Source: Polaribacter cellanae (GTDB taxonomy: Bacteria; Bacteroidota; Bacteroidia; Flavobacteriales; Flavobacteriaceae). From it: 64,000 bases of DNA. Positions within the stretch are counted from its first letter, which is position 1. Each line of letters starts with the position of its first letter. Positions 1 to 9,073 of the stretch are shown here, one piece after another. Below the pieces are notes generated by a model. It did no database searches. It was not told the DNA's origin and worked only from the letters and a program-made list of their open reading frames with translations. The stretch is taken from assembly GCF_017569185.1 (NCBI RefSeq), contig NZ_CP071869.1, forward strand, positions 2,904,001 through 2,968,000, in the 5' to 3' direction. A program made the translations under genes and the position numbers.

Positions 1-704
1 GTTAATGTTAATTTGGTATCAATAGGGTTTCCAATAGAAAGATTTAACATTTGATATGCGATATCTTTCATTCTAGCAACATTTCCAAGTTGATTTTTTA
101 AATTTCCTAAAGTAATTTCTAACTGCTCTACATCTTCCTCTTCGTTTAATCCGTTTTCGTAGATTTTCTTGGCATCGTTGTAATTTTTCTGAAGAATTTT
201 AATATTTTTTTCTAAAATTGAAATGGTATTTTCACTTACTAAAACATTTCCGTAAGCATTTATTACAGCTTCTTTGGTAACCATTTCTGTTTTAATATTT
301 GCTTGTTCAGAAATCTTTAAAAATGTTTTGGAAGCCTGAAGACCAACCAAATAAGAGCCATCGAATAATAATTGTTTTAAAGTAACAGAAGCGTTCATGT
401 TTTGCTTGGTTCCAAAAACAAATTCTTCATTGGTTCCATCTCCATCAAAATCGGCCAATGTTACAGGTTGTTTTATAAAGTTTTGATAATCTACTTTCGC
501 ATCAATTTTAGGTAAACCAATGGTCGTGGTTTCCCATACTTTTTTTTGTGCGGAAAGAATATCGTTTTGAGAAGCTCTAGTATTATAACTATTCTCCAAA
601 GCAAAATTAATTGCTTGATTTAAAGAAAGGCTCATTTCTTTTTCTTGAGCATGTATACTCAAATAAAATAAGCTTATAAAAAAGATCAATAGTATTTTTT
701 TCAT
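1..704 (-). CDS. TolC-family outer membrane efflux protein (3' part outside window)
   Basis: Outer-membrane channel component of a tripartite efflux or secretion system. Reading leftwards from the ATG at 704, the protein begins with a short Lys-rich stretch, a hydrophobic signal segment and an AQE-type cleavage site. It then shows the helical TolC pattern: LSLNQAINFALENSYN near the start, long coiled-coil helices, and KQNMNASVTLKQLLFDGSY with the alternating beta-strand look of the barrel. It is open to the window edge after about 234 codons, so roughly half of the usual 430-480 residues is visible. It starts 7 bases after the TetR stop codon, so the two are almost certainly co-transcribed. 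Membrane-fusion and RND genes would be expected further left. The family is secure; the substrate is unknown. Confidence 0.85.
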   Translation of the reverse strand, partial: MKKILLIFFISLFYLSIHAQEKEMSLSLNQAINFALENSYNTRASQNDILSAQKKVWETTTIGLPKIDAKVDYQNFIKQPVTLADFDGDGTNEEFVFGTKQNMNASVTLKQLLFDGSYLVGLQASKTFLKISEQANIKTEMVTKEAVINAYGNVLVSENTISILEKNIKILQKNYNDAKKIYENGLNEEEDVEQLEITLGNLKNQLGNVARMKDIAYQMLNLSIGNPIDTKLTL

Positions 705-711
705 TTGATTT

Positions 712-1311
712 TTATTTCTGATTTAGTTGATTTTTTAATTCTTGGATTCCTTTTTCTGTTGCAATACCTCTAATATGGTATTCTAAATAATTATTCATTA
801 GCTCGTTCATAGAGAAATTTGTTAATGGAAAAATTTCTTGGTCTTTTATACCAATCATCCCATAAAAATAAATTCTAGAGGTAAAATCGATATTAATATC
901 TTTTCGGAACAATTCTAACTCTACACCATTTTTTAAATTATCTTTTATAGTCTCTTGCATTACATGAAACTGTTTTTGTTTTAAAGATGCATATATTTTT
1001 GGATAATATTTTTGAAGTTGATATTGTGGAGAAGACTTCTCGTCTTTTAAATGATCCATAACCATTCTCTTAATGGAGAACATTTCTTCTATTGGATTTA
1101 ATTTTTTCTTACAAATACCATCAATTCCAACGCAAATAGTGTCGAATATATAATCTGTAACAGCAATAACAAGCTCTGTTTTGTTTTTAAAATATTTATA
1201 AATGGTTTTTTTAGAAACACCTACATTACTTGCAATTTCATCCATAGTAACACTCTTAAACCCTAAGTTTAGGAATAAGTCATTCGATATTTTTAGAATT
1301 TTATCCTTCAT
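712..1311 (-). CDS. TetR/AcrR family transcriptional regulator
   Basis: A 199-residue regulator. Residues 1-50 form the typical TetR helix-turn-helix (KILKISNDLFLNLGFKSVTM, then IASNVGVSKKTIYKYFKNK). The rest is the variable helical ligand-binding and dimerisation domain. It is the first gene of an operon with the TolC-family gene, which suggests local control of an efflux pump. A minus-strand promoter box (1365-1372) and two inverted repeats (1327-1347 and 1378-1405) lie directly upstream, consistent with autorepression. The start at 1311 fits the usual short N-terminus before the first helix. The effector molecule cannot be predicted. Confidence 0.9.
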   Translation of the reverse strand: MKDKILKISNDLFLNLGFKSVTMDEIASNVGVSKKTIYKYFKNKTELVIAVTDYIFDTICVGIDGICKKKLNPIEEMFSIKRMVMDHLKDEKSSPQYQLQKYYPKIYASLKQKQFHVMQETIKDNLKNGVELELFRKDINIDFTSRIYFYGMIGIKDQEIFPLTNFSMNELMNNYLEYHIRGIATEKGIQELKNQLNQK

Positions 1312-1326
1312 ATTTATTAAGAGTTT

Positions 1327-1347
1327 CCTTTAAACGATGCTTAAAGG
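1327..1347. promoter_or_regulatory. Inverted repeat in the TetR leader, possible operator
   Basis: CCTTTAA and TTAAAGG are separated by 7 bases and lie between the predicted transcription start and the tetR start codon. The position suits a repressor site, but the site is weaker than the longer repeat at 1378-1405. Confidence 0.35.
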
Positions 1348-1364
1348 TTTCTTTATTTCGAGTG

Positions 1365-1372
1365 CAAATGTA
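1365..1372 (-). promoter_or_regulatory. Bacteroidota -7 promoter box for tetR-tolC
   Basis: The minus strand reads TACATTTG, an exact match to the Bacteroidota consensus TAnnTTTG. It lies about 55 bases upstream of the tetR start codon. Confidence 0.55.
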
Positions 1373-1377
1373 CGAAT

Positions 1378-1405
1378 GGAAACTTTAGAAACAAAAAAAG
1401 TTTCC
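1378..1405. promoter_or_regulatory. Candidate TetR operator
   Basis: A perfect 9-bp inverted repeat, GGAAACTTT and AAAGTTTCC, with a 10-base spacer. It overlaps the -33 side of the leftward tetR promoter and lies between divergently transcribed tetR and the polyprenyl synthase gene. This is the size and placement of a TetR-family operator. Direct binding is inferred. Confidence 0.5.
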
Positions 1406-1481
1406 AAAGTTTTGGTGTTTTTTTTACTTTTGAGTAAGAAAGTGAAAATTCTTTGCATTATTTTTACAAAAAATTACAGAT

Positions 1482-2453
1482 TTGGATATTTTAAATTATC
1501 AAAAAGAGTTCTTATCTTATTTAGAATCAAAAAAATGGATTCAAGAGCCTAAAAACTTATATAAACCTATAGATTATATTCTACAATTAGGAGGAAAGAG
1601 AATTAGACCTGTACTAACTTTAATGGCAGCAGATATATTTTCTGACGGATTTAAAAAAGCATTGCCAGCAGCATTAGCTGTTGAGGTTTTTCATAATTTT
1701 ACTTTGGTTCATGACGATATTATGGACGATGCTCCTCTGAGAAGGGGTAAAGCAACTGTACATGAAAAATGGGATATTAATACAGGAATTTTATCTGGAG
1801 ATGCGATGCTTATTTTGGCATATCAATATTTTGAAAATTACGAACCTGTTGTTTTTCAAAAATTAGCAAAATTATTTAGCAAAACTGCCTTAGAAGTTTG
1901 TGACGGACAACAATTAGATGTCGATTTCGAAACAAGAAACGATGTTACCATAGACGAATATATTAATATGATTCGTTTAAAAACATCTGTTTTAGTTGCT
2001 GCAGCTCTAAAAATGGGGGCAATTGTGGCAGAAACAAACGACGAAAATGCCAATTTAATTTACGATTTCGGCTTAAATTTAGGCTTGGCTTTTCAGCTAC
2101 AAGACGATTATTTAGATACTTTTGGAAACCCAGAAACTTTTGGTAAACAAGTGGGTGGAGATATTATAGAAAATAAAAAAACATATTTATACTTAAAAGC
2201 ACTGGAGGTTTCCAACGAGCATGATAGAGGAAAGTTAAAATATTTGTATAGAAAGAAATTGAAAGACAATACTGTTAAAATTGCAGATGTAAAAAGGGTT
2301 TTTAAGGTAAACGATATTCCTTTTTTAATAAAAGATCAAATAGAAAAATATACTCAAAAAGCTTTTGATACCTTGGCTAAAATGGATATTGATGAAGCAG
2401 GAAAAACCAACCTTAAAAACTTTGGTTTATGGTTAATGAATAGATCTGTTTAA
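1482..2453 (+). CDS. Polyprenyl (geranylgeranyl/farnesyl-type) diphosphate synthase
   Basis: Trans-prenyltransferase of 323 residues that condenses isopentenyl diphosphate onto an allylic diphosphate in isoprenoid synthesis. The substrate region GGKRIRPVLTLMA is followed by the first aspartate-rich motif (HDDIMDDAPLRRGK) and the second (QLQDDYLDTFG), both intact. The start is a TTG at 1482; it gives the usual N-terminal length for this family, and no ATG lies nearby in frame. It is divergent from tetR. Chain length cannot be fixed from sequence alone; in this lineage such genes usually supply quinone or carotenoid precursors. Confidence 0.9.
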   Translation: MDILNYQKEFLSYLESKKWIQEPKNLYKPIDYILQLGGKRIRPVLTLMAADIFSDGFKKALPAALAVEVFHNFTLVHDDIMDDAPLRRGKATVHEKWDINTGILSGDAMLILAYQYFENYEPVVFQKLAKLFSKTALEVCDGQQLDVDFETRNDVTIDEYINMIRLKTSVLVAAALKMGAIVAETNDENANLIYDFGLNLGLAFQLQDDYLDTFGNPETFGKQVGGDIIENKKTYLYLKALEVSNEHDRGKLKYLYRKKLKDNTVKIADVKRVFKVNDIPFLIKDQIEKYTQKAFDTLAKMDIDEAGKTNLKNFGLWLMNRSV

Positions 2454-2492
2454 GATTTTTCTTTTTTATTATTAGATTTTTAAAATAAATAG

Positions 2493-2500
2493 TACATTTG
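2493..2500 (+). promoter_or_regulatory. -7 promoter box for tRNA-CAT
   Basis: TACATTTG, an exact TAnnTTTG match, 14 bases before the first base of the mature tRNA. This is typical spacing for stable-RNA promoters in this phylum. Confidence 0.6.
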
Positions 2501-2514
2501 CATCCAATAATTTT

Positions 2515-2588
2515 GGTCCCATAGCTCAGTTGGTTAGAGCACCTGACTCATAATCAGGTGGTCCTTGGTTCGAGCCCAAGTGGGACCA
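2515..2588 (+). tRNA. tRNA with CAT anticodon (elongator Met, or Ile2)
   Basis: 74 bases folding as a cloverleaf. The acceptor GGTCCCA pairs with TGGGACC, and the discriminator base is A. The D-arm is GCTCAGTTGGTTAGAGC. The anticodon stem CCTGA/TCAGG closes the loop CTCATAA with anticodon CAT at 2549-2551, and the T-arm is GGTTCGAGCC-like. No 3' CCA is encoded. The first acceptor pair is a normal G-C, so it is not an initiator tRNA. Met and lysidine-modified Ile2 cannot be separated with certainty by eye. Confidence 0.93.
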
Positions 2589-2599
2589 CTTTATTTACA

Positions 2600-2628
2600 A
2601 GCCTTTACAGAAATGTAGAGGTTTTTTA
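2600..2628 (+). terminator. Rho-independent terminator after tRNA
   Basis: An 8-bp stem, CCTTTACA and TGTAGAGG with one wobble pair, and a GAAA loop, followed by a T-run. Confidence 0.6.
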
Positions 2629-2678
2629 TTTTTTATAGCTACAATAATAGTTATAAAGGGGTTTTCAATAATTATTAA

Positions 2679-3755
2679 TTAATGTTCTCCATACTTTATA
2701 TTGTCCATTTTTCCTTTAAAAACCTTATGAATGATAATTGTATAAACAACAACCAATACAGCTGAGATAATAAACCATTTGGCTCCTACAGACAATCCGT
2801 ATTGATCTGCTGCGACATTGTAAACGGTTAAAGAAGGGTTTACGGCGTTGGTAGATGGTAATATATTAGGAAAAATAGAAGCGACCGTTGTGGTAAACCC
2901 TCCAAATAAAAATAAGGAAGAAAATATAAATCCGTAGCCATCTTTTCTAAAGGATTTTACCTTGAATAAGCCTAATAAACCCGTGAATGTAATGAAAGGG
3001 AAAATCCATATCCAAGGGTGGTCTATAAAATTATGAAAAGGTTTAGGATTAATAATATGCCAAATTGAAACTGAGATTATAACTAGGGCTACTAAGACAA
3101 AATTTAGCTTAAAAATAATGCTTTTTAGTAGTTTATTTAAAGTAGAATCTGTTTTAAAAATAATCCAATTTGCACCATGAATGGTTAAAGAAATGACTCC
3201 GATAATACCTAGCAATACCGTAAACCAATCTATAATTCCTAAATGTTCAGCATATGGACTAAAAGACGGGTTCCATAAGGGTAAGAAAAAAAAGTGTGCC
3301 TCCTGTGTAGAAACACCATTTTCTACCATCCCCAAGTTAACACCTCGTACAATATTCCCTAAAGCAATGCCAAAAAATAAAGCCAATAATAAACTAGCGA
3401 TACCGAAGGCTTTATCCCAAATGCTTTCCCATATTAAATTATGTATCTGTCCGCGTAACTCTAAACCAATGGCTCTAAAGATTAAAAGCCACAGAATCAT
3501 AATCAATGGTAAGTAGAACCCACTAAAAGAAGCCGCGTATAACGTTGGAAAAGCAAAAAACAACACCCCACCAACAGCAATAAGCCATACCTCGTTTGCA
3601 TCCCAAAATGGTCCAATAGCATTTCTAATTGCTTTTTTTTCTTTCTCGGTTTTAGCAATGAATAAATGAACAATTCCTGCTCCAAAATCATACCCATCTA
3701 ATATCATATAAACTGCAAGCATCACAACCACAATAATGTACCAAAATATCTCCAT
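2679..3755 (-). CDS. cydB: Cytochrome bd ubiquinol oxidase subunit II
   Basis: Membrane subunit of the high-affinity terminal oxidase that reduces O2 with quinol electrons without pumping protons. The 358-residue protein opens with MEIFWYIIVVVMLAVYMILD and GYDFGAGIVHL, the conserved CydB N-terminal helix. The motif FWDANEVWLIAVGG follows, and about eight to nine hydrophobic segments are present. Length is normal. It lies 3 bases downstream of cydA on the same strand, so they form one operon. Together they indicate respiration at low oxygen or under sulfide or nitric oxide stress. Confidence 0.95.
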   Translation of the reverse strand: MEIFWYIIVVVMLAVYMILDGYDFGAGIVHLFIAKTEKEKKAIRNAIGPFWDANEVWLIAVGGVLFFAFPTLYAASFSGFYLPLIMILWLLIFRAIGLELRGQIHNLIWESIWDKAFGIASLLLALFFGIALGNIVRGVNLGMVENGVSTQEAHFFFLPLWNPSFSPYAEHLGIIDWFTVLLGIIGVISLTIHGANWIIFKTDSTLNKLLKSIIFKLNFVLVALVIISVSIWHIINPKPFHNFIDHPWIWIFPFITFTGLLGLFKVKSFRKDGYGFIFSSLFLFGGFTTTVASIFPNILPSTNAVNPSLTVYNVAADQYGLSVGAKWFIISAVLVVVYTIIIHKVFKGKMDNIKYGEH

Positions 3756-3758
3756 AAT

Positions 3759-5090
3759 TTATTGTTTTTCTATATGAGGACCCTTGTAAATAATTTTTCC
3801 AATTACGATTAAAAAAAGCAGGCCTAGAAGTAGGTATAAACCAATAAAACCTAATAAGGTGAACAATGTATTACCCGACGAAACAGTTGGCGAAATGCCA
3901 TCTGCCGTGCGTAATAAATTGTAAACTAGCCATGGCTGCCTGCCCAACTCGGCTGTGTACCAACCCGCTGTATTAGCTATGTATGGGAAAGGTATCATAA
4001 ATATGATTGCCCACAAAATCAATTTTGTCTTGTATAGCTTTTTTCTCAATAATTGTAGCATGGCAAAACCCATTAAGGCAATAAAAATAGTGCCCAGTCC
4101 TACCATTATATGATAGGCATAATATAGTCCTGATATATTAGTGGGATGGTTTTTTTCATCAAATTCATTTAATCCTTTGATTTCTCTATTCCAGTTTTGA
4201 TAGGTTAAAAAACTCAATATATTCGGAATGGCAATTTTATTATCCAATTTTTTGTTCTGTATATCTGGCTGACCAATAATAATAATTTCAGAACCGCCAT
4301 CTTCTGTCTCAAAAATACCTTCCATTGCAGCAAATGTGATTGGTTGGTATTTGACTACATTTTTTGCTGTCCAATCGCCCGTTGGAAAAGCTACTAAAAG
4401 AGATGAGATAAGACCTGTAATAACACCAGTTTTTAGAAAGAGCTTACCAAATTTACTGTGTTGATTGTTGAGAAGGTAAAATGCACCAACGCCACCCACT
4501 ACAAATGAAGCAGTTACTACCGATGCTAATTGATTATGGATATAAGAAGGCCATAGCCAAGGGTTGGAAAACAATGCTGAAAAATTATTGAGTACGAATT
4601 TTCCATTTTCTAAAATCTCATAGCCTACTGGGTACTGCATCCATGAATGGGTGGCAATAATTAGAAGACCGCTTGCCCAAGAGCCAAGAAAAACTAAAAA
4701 ACCTGTAAGAAAGTGTAGTTTTTGCCCCAAAAGTTTTTCTCCAAAAAGAAATAACCCTAAAAATGAAGACTCTAAAAAGAAAGAAAACATGCCTTCCATG
4801 GCTAGGGTTTGCCCAATTATACCGCCTGTTAATTCAGAAAATTTAGCCCAATTGGTACCAAATTGAAATTCCAGTGGTATTCCTGTAACAACACCCATTA
4901 CAAAATTAATTGAAAAGATTTTCATCCAAAATTTTGCAGCATCATTATACCTATTATCTTTGGTATACAAGTATTGTCCCTTAAAAACAACAATTAAAAG
5001 GGAAAGCCCCATGGTAAGCTGTGGAAATAAATAATGAAACGTGATAGTAAACGCAAATTGCATTCTATCATAGAACAGCATATCTTCCAT
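3759..5090 (-). CDS. cydA: Cytochrome bd ubiquinol oxidase subunit I
   Basis: Haem-carrying subunit of the bd oxidase, 443 residues, which matches the short-Q-loop class. His19 (within FAFTITFHYLFPQ) is at the position of the high-spin haem ligand in E. coli. Glu99 (LAMEG) and the His near residue 185 (SYIHNQLAS) are also in their expected places. The signature GRQPW occurs near residue 390 before NLLRTADGISP. Multiple transmembrane segments are evident. It is the first gene of the cydAB operon and is preceded by a good promoter box at 5214-5221. Confidence 0.95.
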   Translation of the reverse strand: MEDMLFYDRMQFAFTITFHYLFPQLTMGLSLLIVVFKGQYLYTKDNRYNDAAKFWMKIFSINFVMGVVTGIPLEFQFGTNWAKFSELTGGIIGQTLAMEGMFSFFLESSFLGLFLFGEKLLGQKLHFLTGFLVFLGSWASGLLIIATHSWMQYPVGYEILENGKFVLNNFSALFSNPWLWPSYIHNQLASVVTASFVVGGVGAFYLLNNQHSKFGKLFLKTGVITGLISSLLVAFPTGDWTAKNVVKYQPITFAAMEGIFETEDGGSEIIIIGQPDIQNKKLDNKIAIPNILSFLTYQNWNREIKGLNEFDEKNHPTNISGLYYAYHIMVGLGTIFIALMGFAMLQLLRKKLYKTKLILWAIIFMIPFPYIANTAGWYTAELGRQPWLVYNLLRTADGISPTVSSGNTLFTLLGFIGLYLLLGLLFLIVIGKIIYKGPHIEKQ

Positions 5091-5213
5091 AAAATTTCTT
5101 TATAAGGATTGATAGGTGAACTTATCTTGAAAGCACAAGGCTAATTCCAATCACTTCAAAATCATTCATCTAACAACAAATACATTTTTTAGTTTAACCT
5201 TCGTAAGTTACGA

Positions 5214-5221
5214 CAAAGATA
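5214..5221 (-). promoter_or_regulatory. -7 promoter box for cydAB
   Basis: The minus strand reads TATCTTTG, a TAnnTTTG match, about 125 bases upstream of cydA. This leaves a leader of roughly 115 bases. Confidence 0.5.
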
Positions 5222-5262
5222 AAAAATTTTATATTTATAGGCAATCCTGTCCCAAATAAATT

Positions 5263-6050
5263 CAGGGCAGACGCATTAAAAACAGGTTTTATTTTTCAAG
5301 TTCTGTTTTGAGCAAATTCACTGTTAATTAGCAACTTATTTGTTGCTTTTTAATATTATATTTTGTATTGATAATCAATGTTTTATATGCTTTAAAAACA
5401 ACAAATAAACTAAAGACTATATTTGGTCAAATACCCGACTTTAGGTGCTCACACAAACAACTTTACGATTTAGAGAGCATCCTCCTTATTGGAATAATTT
5501 CGGTCATCTGTGGAGCAAATAGTTGGAATGAAATGGAAAACTATGCACAATCAAAAGAAGAATTCCTACTTACTTTTCTTGATTTACCCAATGGGATTCC
5601 GTCTCACGATACTTTTAATCGCGTATTTTCTAATATTGATAGCTCTCAGTTTGAATCCTGTTTTGTCCAATGGGTAACATTGTTAGAACAACAGCCACAA
5701 GAAGTTATCGCTATTGATGGCAAAACTATTAGAGGAGCTAAAGCAAATGGTAAAAAATCTCCTGTTCATATGATTAGTGCTTGGGCGAATGAGAACAACC
5801 TTGTTCTTGGTCAAGTCAAAGTATCTGAAAAATCTAATTAGAGATTTTAGCAGTAAAAGCCAATCAAGAAGAATTTCTTGAACATATAGAAGATGAATTT
5901 AGATTTGCTAAAATTACAGATGCAAATACATATTACAATTTAGATCATGGAAGAATAGAAACACGTATTTGTAGCTGTATTAGAGATTTCAAATTCATCT
6001 CTAAAGAGAATCCTTGGATAAATTTAAAAACTATTATCGTAACTAATTAG
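5263..6050 (+). pseudogene. ISAs1-family transposase remnant (internally deleted)
   Basis: The sequence CAGGGCAG at 5263 resembles an ISAs1-family terminal inverted repeat. An open frame from 5368 encodes residues typical of the N-terminal half of these DDE transposases (FGQIPDFRCSHKQLYDLESI, GIPSHDTFNRVFS, AIDGKTIRGAK). It ends at a stop at 5841 just after VKVSEKSN. Coding resumes in another frame at 5841 with ILAVKANQEEF and HGRIETR, and stops at 6050. The stretch between, which normally contains the IDAMGCQ catalytic region, is missing, as is the C-terminus. The element is dead. No convincing right-hand end was found. Confidence 0.8.
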
Positions 6051-6159
6051 ATAAAAACAATAATATTTTAAGAAATTATAAAAATTGCTAATTAATTTTA
6101 GCGATTTTTTTCGTTTATAGACTTTTTATAAAATGCTTTTATTTTCTTTGTAATTCTTT

Positions 6160-7284
6160 ATGAAAATACAAAATCATACATATTTATCTTTAGGAACCAA
6201 TCAAGGAAATAAATTAGAGAACCTTCAAAACGCTATCAATTTAATCGCAGTTGAAATTGGTGATGTTCAAAAAATCTCCTCCATTTATAAGACGCCTGCT
6301 TGGGGTTTTAAGGGAAATAATTTCTATAATATATGTATGCAGGTTTTTACGAATCAAAATCCAGAGGAATTAATAGCTTCTCTCTTACAAATTGAAAAAA
6401 AATTAGGCCGAGAAAGAAATAACTTAGGAGTTTATCAAAACAGAAATATAGACATAGACATCTTATTATTTAATGATGAAATTATTTTATCAAAAGATTT
6501 AATTGTTCCACATTCCAAAATGTTAGCCCGTAAATTTGTAATGGTTCCTTTAGCAGAAATTGCACCAAACGCATTTCATCCAATAGAAAAAAAACAAATT
6601 CGTATTTGTTTACAAAACATTAATGATACTTCTGAAATAGAAAAAATTGAAGAAAAACTAATTTGTCCTATTTCTTTATCAGAAAAATACAATTACATCG
6701 CTATTGAAGGAAATATTGGTGCAGGCAAAACCTCTTTAGCAAAAATGTTGTCAGACGAGTTTACAGGAAAATTAGTTTTAGAACGTTTTGCAGACAATCC
6801 CTTTTTACCAAAATTCTACGAAGATAAAGAACGATATGCATTTCCATTAGAAATGAGTTTTTTAGCCGACAGATATCAACAATTAAGCGACGATTTAGCA
6901 CAATTCGACTTATTTAAGAACTTTATAATTTCAGATTATTATATTTTTAAATCTCTAATATTCGCACAAGTAACTCTTTCTAAAGACGAACTTTTTTTAT
7001 ACAAAAAAATGTTTAATTTAATTTACAAAGAAATTACAAAACCCGATTTGTATATTTACTTATATCAAAATACAGATCGTTTATTAGAAAACATTAAAAA
7101 AAGAGGAAGATCTTATGAGCAAAATATCGAAAAATCATATCTAACAAAAATTCATGATGGTTATGTAAGCTTTATCAACACTCAAAAAAAATTAAATTTA
7201 TTAATTATAGATGTATCTGAAATTGACTTTGTAAACAACAAGAAAGACTACAATTTTATAATTGATAAAATAAAGAATAATTAA
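6160..7284 (+). CDS. folK: Fused HPPK (folate pathway) and deoxynucleoside kinase
   Basis: A bifunctional 374-residue protein. Residues 1-160 are 6-hydroxymethyl-7,8-dihydropterin pyrophosphokinase: SLGTNQGNKLENLQNAI at the start, the YKTPAWGF loop, and NRNIDIDILLFND carrying the catalytic Asp residues. Residues 175-374 are a deoxynucleoside kinase with the P-loop AIEGNIGAGKTSLAKML, the DRYQQL region and the KRGRSYEQNI lid. The first domain commits pterin to folate; the second salvages deoxynucleosides. Such fusions are known from Bacteroidota, so this is lineage-typical. It is a monocistronic-looking gene ending just before the ompA promoter. Confidence 0.93.
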   Translation: MKIQNHTYLSLGTNQGNKLENLQNAINLIAVEIGDVQKISSIYKTPAWGFKGNNFYNICMQVFTNQNPEELIASLLQIEKKLGRERNNLGVYQNRNIDIDILLFNDEIILSKDLIVPHSKMLARKFVMVPLAEIAPNAFHPIEKKQIRICLQNINDTSEIEKIEEKLICPISLSEKYNYIAIEGNIGAGKTSLAKMLSDEFTGKLVLERFADNPFLPKFYEDKERYAFPLEMSFLADRYQQLSDDLAQFDLFKNFIISDYYIFKSLIFAQVTLSKDELFLYKKMFNLIYKEITKPDLYIYLYQNTDRLLENIKKRGRSYEQNIEKSYLTKIHDGYVSFINTQKKLNLLIIDVSEIDFVNNKKDYNFIIDKIKNN

Positions 7285-7295
7285 AAAAAAAATTA

Positions 7296-7303
7296 TATTT
7301 TTG
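7296..7303 (+). promoter_or_regulatory. -7 promoter box for the OmpA-like gene
   Basis: TATTTTTG, a TAnnTTTG match, 54 bases before the start codon. A run of six C residues lies in the leader at about 7318-7323. Confidence 0.5.
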
Positions 7304-7357
7304 CTAAGATAATTATTCCCCCCAAAATTTGTTAAATTAACAAAATAAATAAACCCA

Positions 7358-8842
7358 ATGAGGAGAATTTTTTTAGTTGCTATTTTAAGTTGTATTACAA
7401 CAACTGCAATATTTGGTCAATTTACTACAGACGAAATTACTTACGGAAATCGAATCGATTTAAACAACAGTAACAGTTGGGCTGTTGGTGCTGGATTTAG
7501 TAACTTTATTATGCATGGAGATTTACGTTCTATTGGAACTGGAGACGACACAAACTATTTTAATTTTGGAGCTTTCGCTTATGTAGATAAAATGTTCAAT
7601 CCACTTTTAGGCTTAGAGCTAAAAGCATTTTATACTCAAATGTCTGGAGGAGCTCAGTATTTCTCTACTACAGACCAATATAGAGTTTTATATACAAAAG
7701 ACAATGTTGTTTTACAGGATAATATGTATTTCAAAGGAAATGCCTATGGTGCTGAACTAAACTTAATTTTTAGTTTCACAAATTTATACCAAACTACTGC
7801 AACTAAATGGAATATTGCTGGTTACTTTGGTGTAGGTTATCATCAATATAACTCCGCACTTTTCGAAAGAGAAGCTAATGGTCCAGACGAACTTTTAGTA
7901 GATTTTGGTAAAAACCCAGCAAGAAATAGTGAAAACCAAGCAAGTTCTATTTATTTATCTGCACAACTAGGTGTTAAAAGAAGAATTAGCAAAAGAGTAG
8001 ACATAGAGTTTAGAACAGGAATGTACTTTAATTACGAGGATCATTTAGATGCGGCTATTTCTAATAAACAAGATTGGGAAACATTTTTTGTTTCAAGTAT
8101 AGGTGTTGCTGTAAAATTAGGAAAGAAAAAAATATTTAGTATTTGGGGTGATCAGGCAAATAATGCACGTAATGGAGGTACATTTAAAATTGTTGATACA
8201 GACAAGGATGGTGTAATGGACGAATTAGATATCGAACCAAATACACCTGCTGGAGTTATGGTTTATGGTAATGGTAAAGCTGTAGATTCAGATAAGGATG
8301 GTTTACCAGACTATAAAGATAAATGTCCATTAGAATATGGACCAGAATCAAATGAAGGCTGTCCATTAAATGTAGATACAGATGGAGATGGTATTATGGA
8401 TGGTAAAGACTTATGCCCTAATACAGTTGGTACAGTAGAAAATAGAGGTTGTCCTGAACAAGAAAAAGGAAGTTCTTCTAACATTAACCAACAAATTGCA
8501 TTGTTAGCTGCAAGTATTTATTTCGATACAAATAGCGATAAAATAAAATCTATCTCATTTAATACTATTGGTAAAATTATTTCTTTAATGAAAGAAGTGC
8601 CAGATGTTAAATTTGTTATTGAAGGACATACAGATAACAGAAATAGCGATAGATATAACTTATACTTATCTCAGAAAAGAGCCAATGCTGTTAGAAAATA
8701 CATGATACAACAAGGTATTGCAAACGAAAGATTAACAGCCAAAGGTTATGGTGAGTCTAGACCAAAGTTTTCTAATGAGAATGAAGGTGGAAGACAACTG
8801 AACAGAAGAGTTGAGATTAAAGCTGCAAGTTCAATCGATTAA
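7358..8842 (+). CDS. OmpA-family outer membrane protein with TSP3-type repeats
   Basis: Structural outer-membrane protein of 494 residues linking the membrane to peptidoglycan. It has a signal peptide ending near IFGQ, then a beta-rich barrel of about 240 residues. Acidic calcium-binding repeats follow (DTDKDGVMDELDIEPNTPAG, DSDKDGLPDYKDKCP, DTDGDGIMDGKDLCP). The C-terminal OmpA domain contains IYFDTNSDKI, EGHTDNRNS and NRRVEIK, with the peptidoglycan-binding Asp and Arg. The architecture is standard for major flavobacterial porin-like OmpA proteins. It has its own promoter and a strong terminator, so it forms a single-gene unit. Confidence 0.92.
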   Translation: MRRIFLVAILSCITTTAIFGQFTTDEITYGNRIDLNNSNSWAVGAGFSNFIMHGDLRSIGTGDDTNYFNFGAFAYVDKMFNPLLGLELKAFYTQMSGGAQYFSTTDQYRVLYTKDNVVLQDNMYFKGNAYGAELNLIFSFTNLYQTTATKWNIAGYFGVGYHQYNSALFEREANGPDELLVDFGKNPARNSENQASSIYLSAQLGVKRRISKRVDIEFRTGMYFNYEDHLDAAISNKQDWETFFVSSIGVAVKLGKKKIFSIWGDQANNARNGGTFKIVDTDKDGVMDELDIEPNTPAGVMVYGNGKAVDSDKDGLPDYKDKCPLEYGPESNEGCPLNVDTDGDGIMDGKDLCPNTVGTVENRGCPEQEKGSSSNINQQIALLAASIYFDTNSDKIKSISFNTIGKIISLMKEVPDVKFVIEGHTDNRNSDRYNLYLSQKRANAVRKYMIQQGIANERLTAKGYGESRPKFSNENEGGRQLNRRVEIKAASSID

Positions 8843-8867
8843 AAAGCTTTAAATACATTAAGAAGAG

Positions 8868-8900
8868 ATCGCCTAAAAAATAATTTTTAGGCGATTTTTT
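8868..8900 (+). terminator. Strong terminator after the OmpA-like gene
   Basis: A perfect 12-bp stem, ATCGCCTAAAAA and TTTTTAGGCGAT, with a 4-base loop and a following T-run. Confidence 0.85.
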
Positions 8901-9010
8901 TATACATATTCTAAAATTTGTAAGATTCTTATCTTTTCAAGAATAAACTAAAATTTGCAAACAAGTCTTACCCAGTCTCTAAGTTTCGAGAAAGTGGGCT
9001 GTTTAAGTTC

Positions 9011-9036
9011 TTTTATCTCTTGGTAAAGAGATAAAA
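9011..9036. repeat. Perfect hairpin between convergent genes
   Basis: TTTTATCTCTT and its complement AAGAGATAAAA flank a 4-base loop. It lies 40 bases beyond the stop of the leftward helicase gene. It lacks a clear following T-run on the minus strand, so a terminator role is only possible. Confidence 0.4.
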
Positions 9037-9073
9037 AGCGAGTAACAAAAGCAGAAAATAGCGACAAAAAAAT

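Noticed and set aside
1337..1552. 71-codon plus-strand frame between tetR and the prenyl synthase
   Set aside because: Covers the promoter and operator region and overlaps the start of a well-supported gene in another frame.
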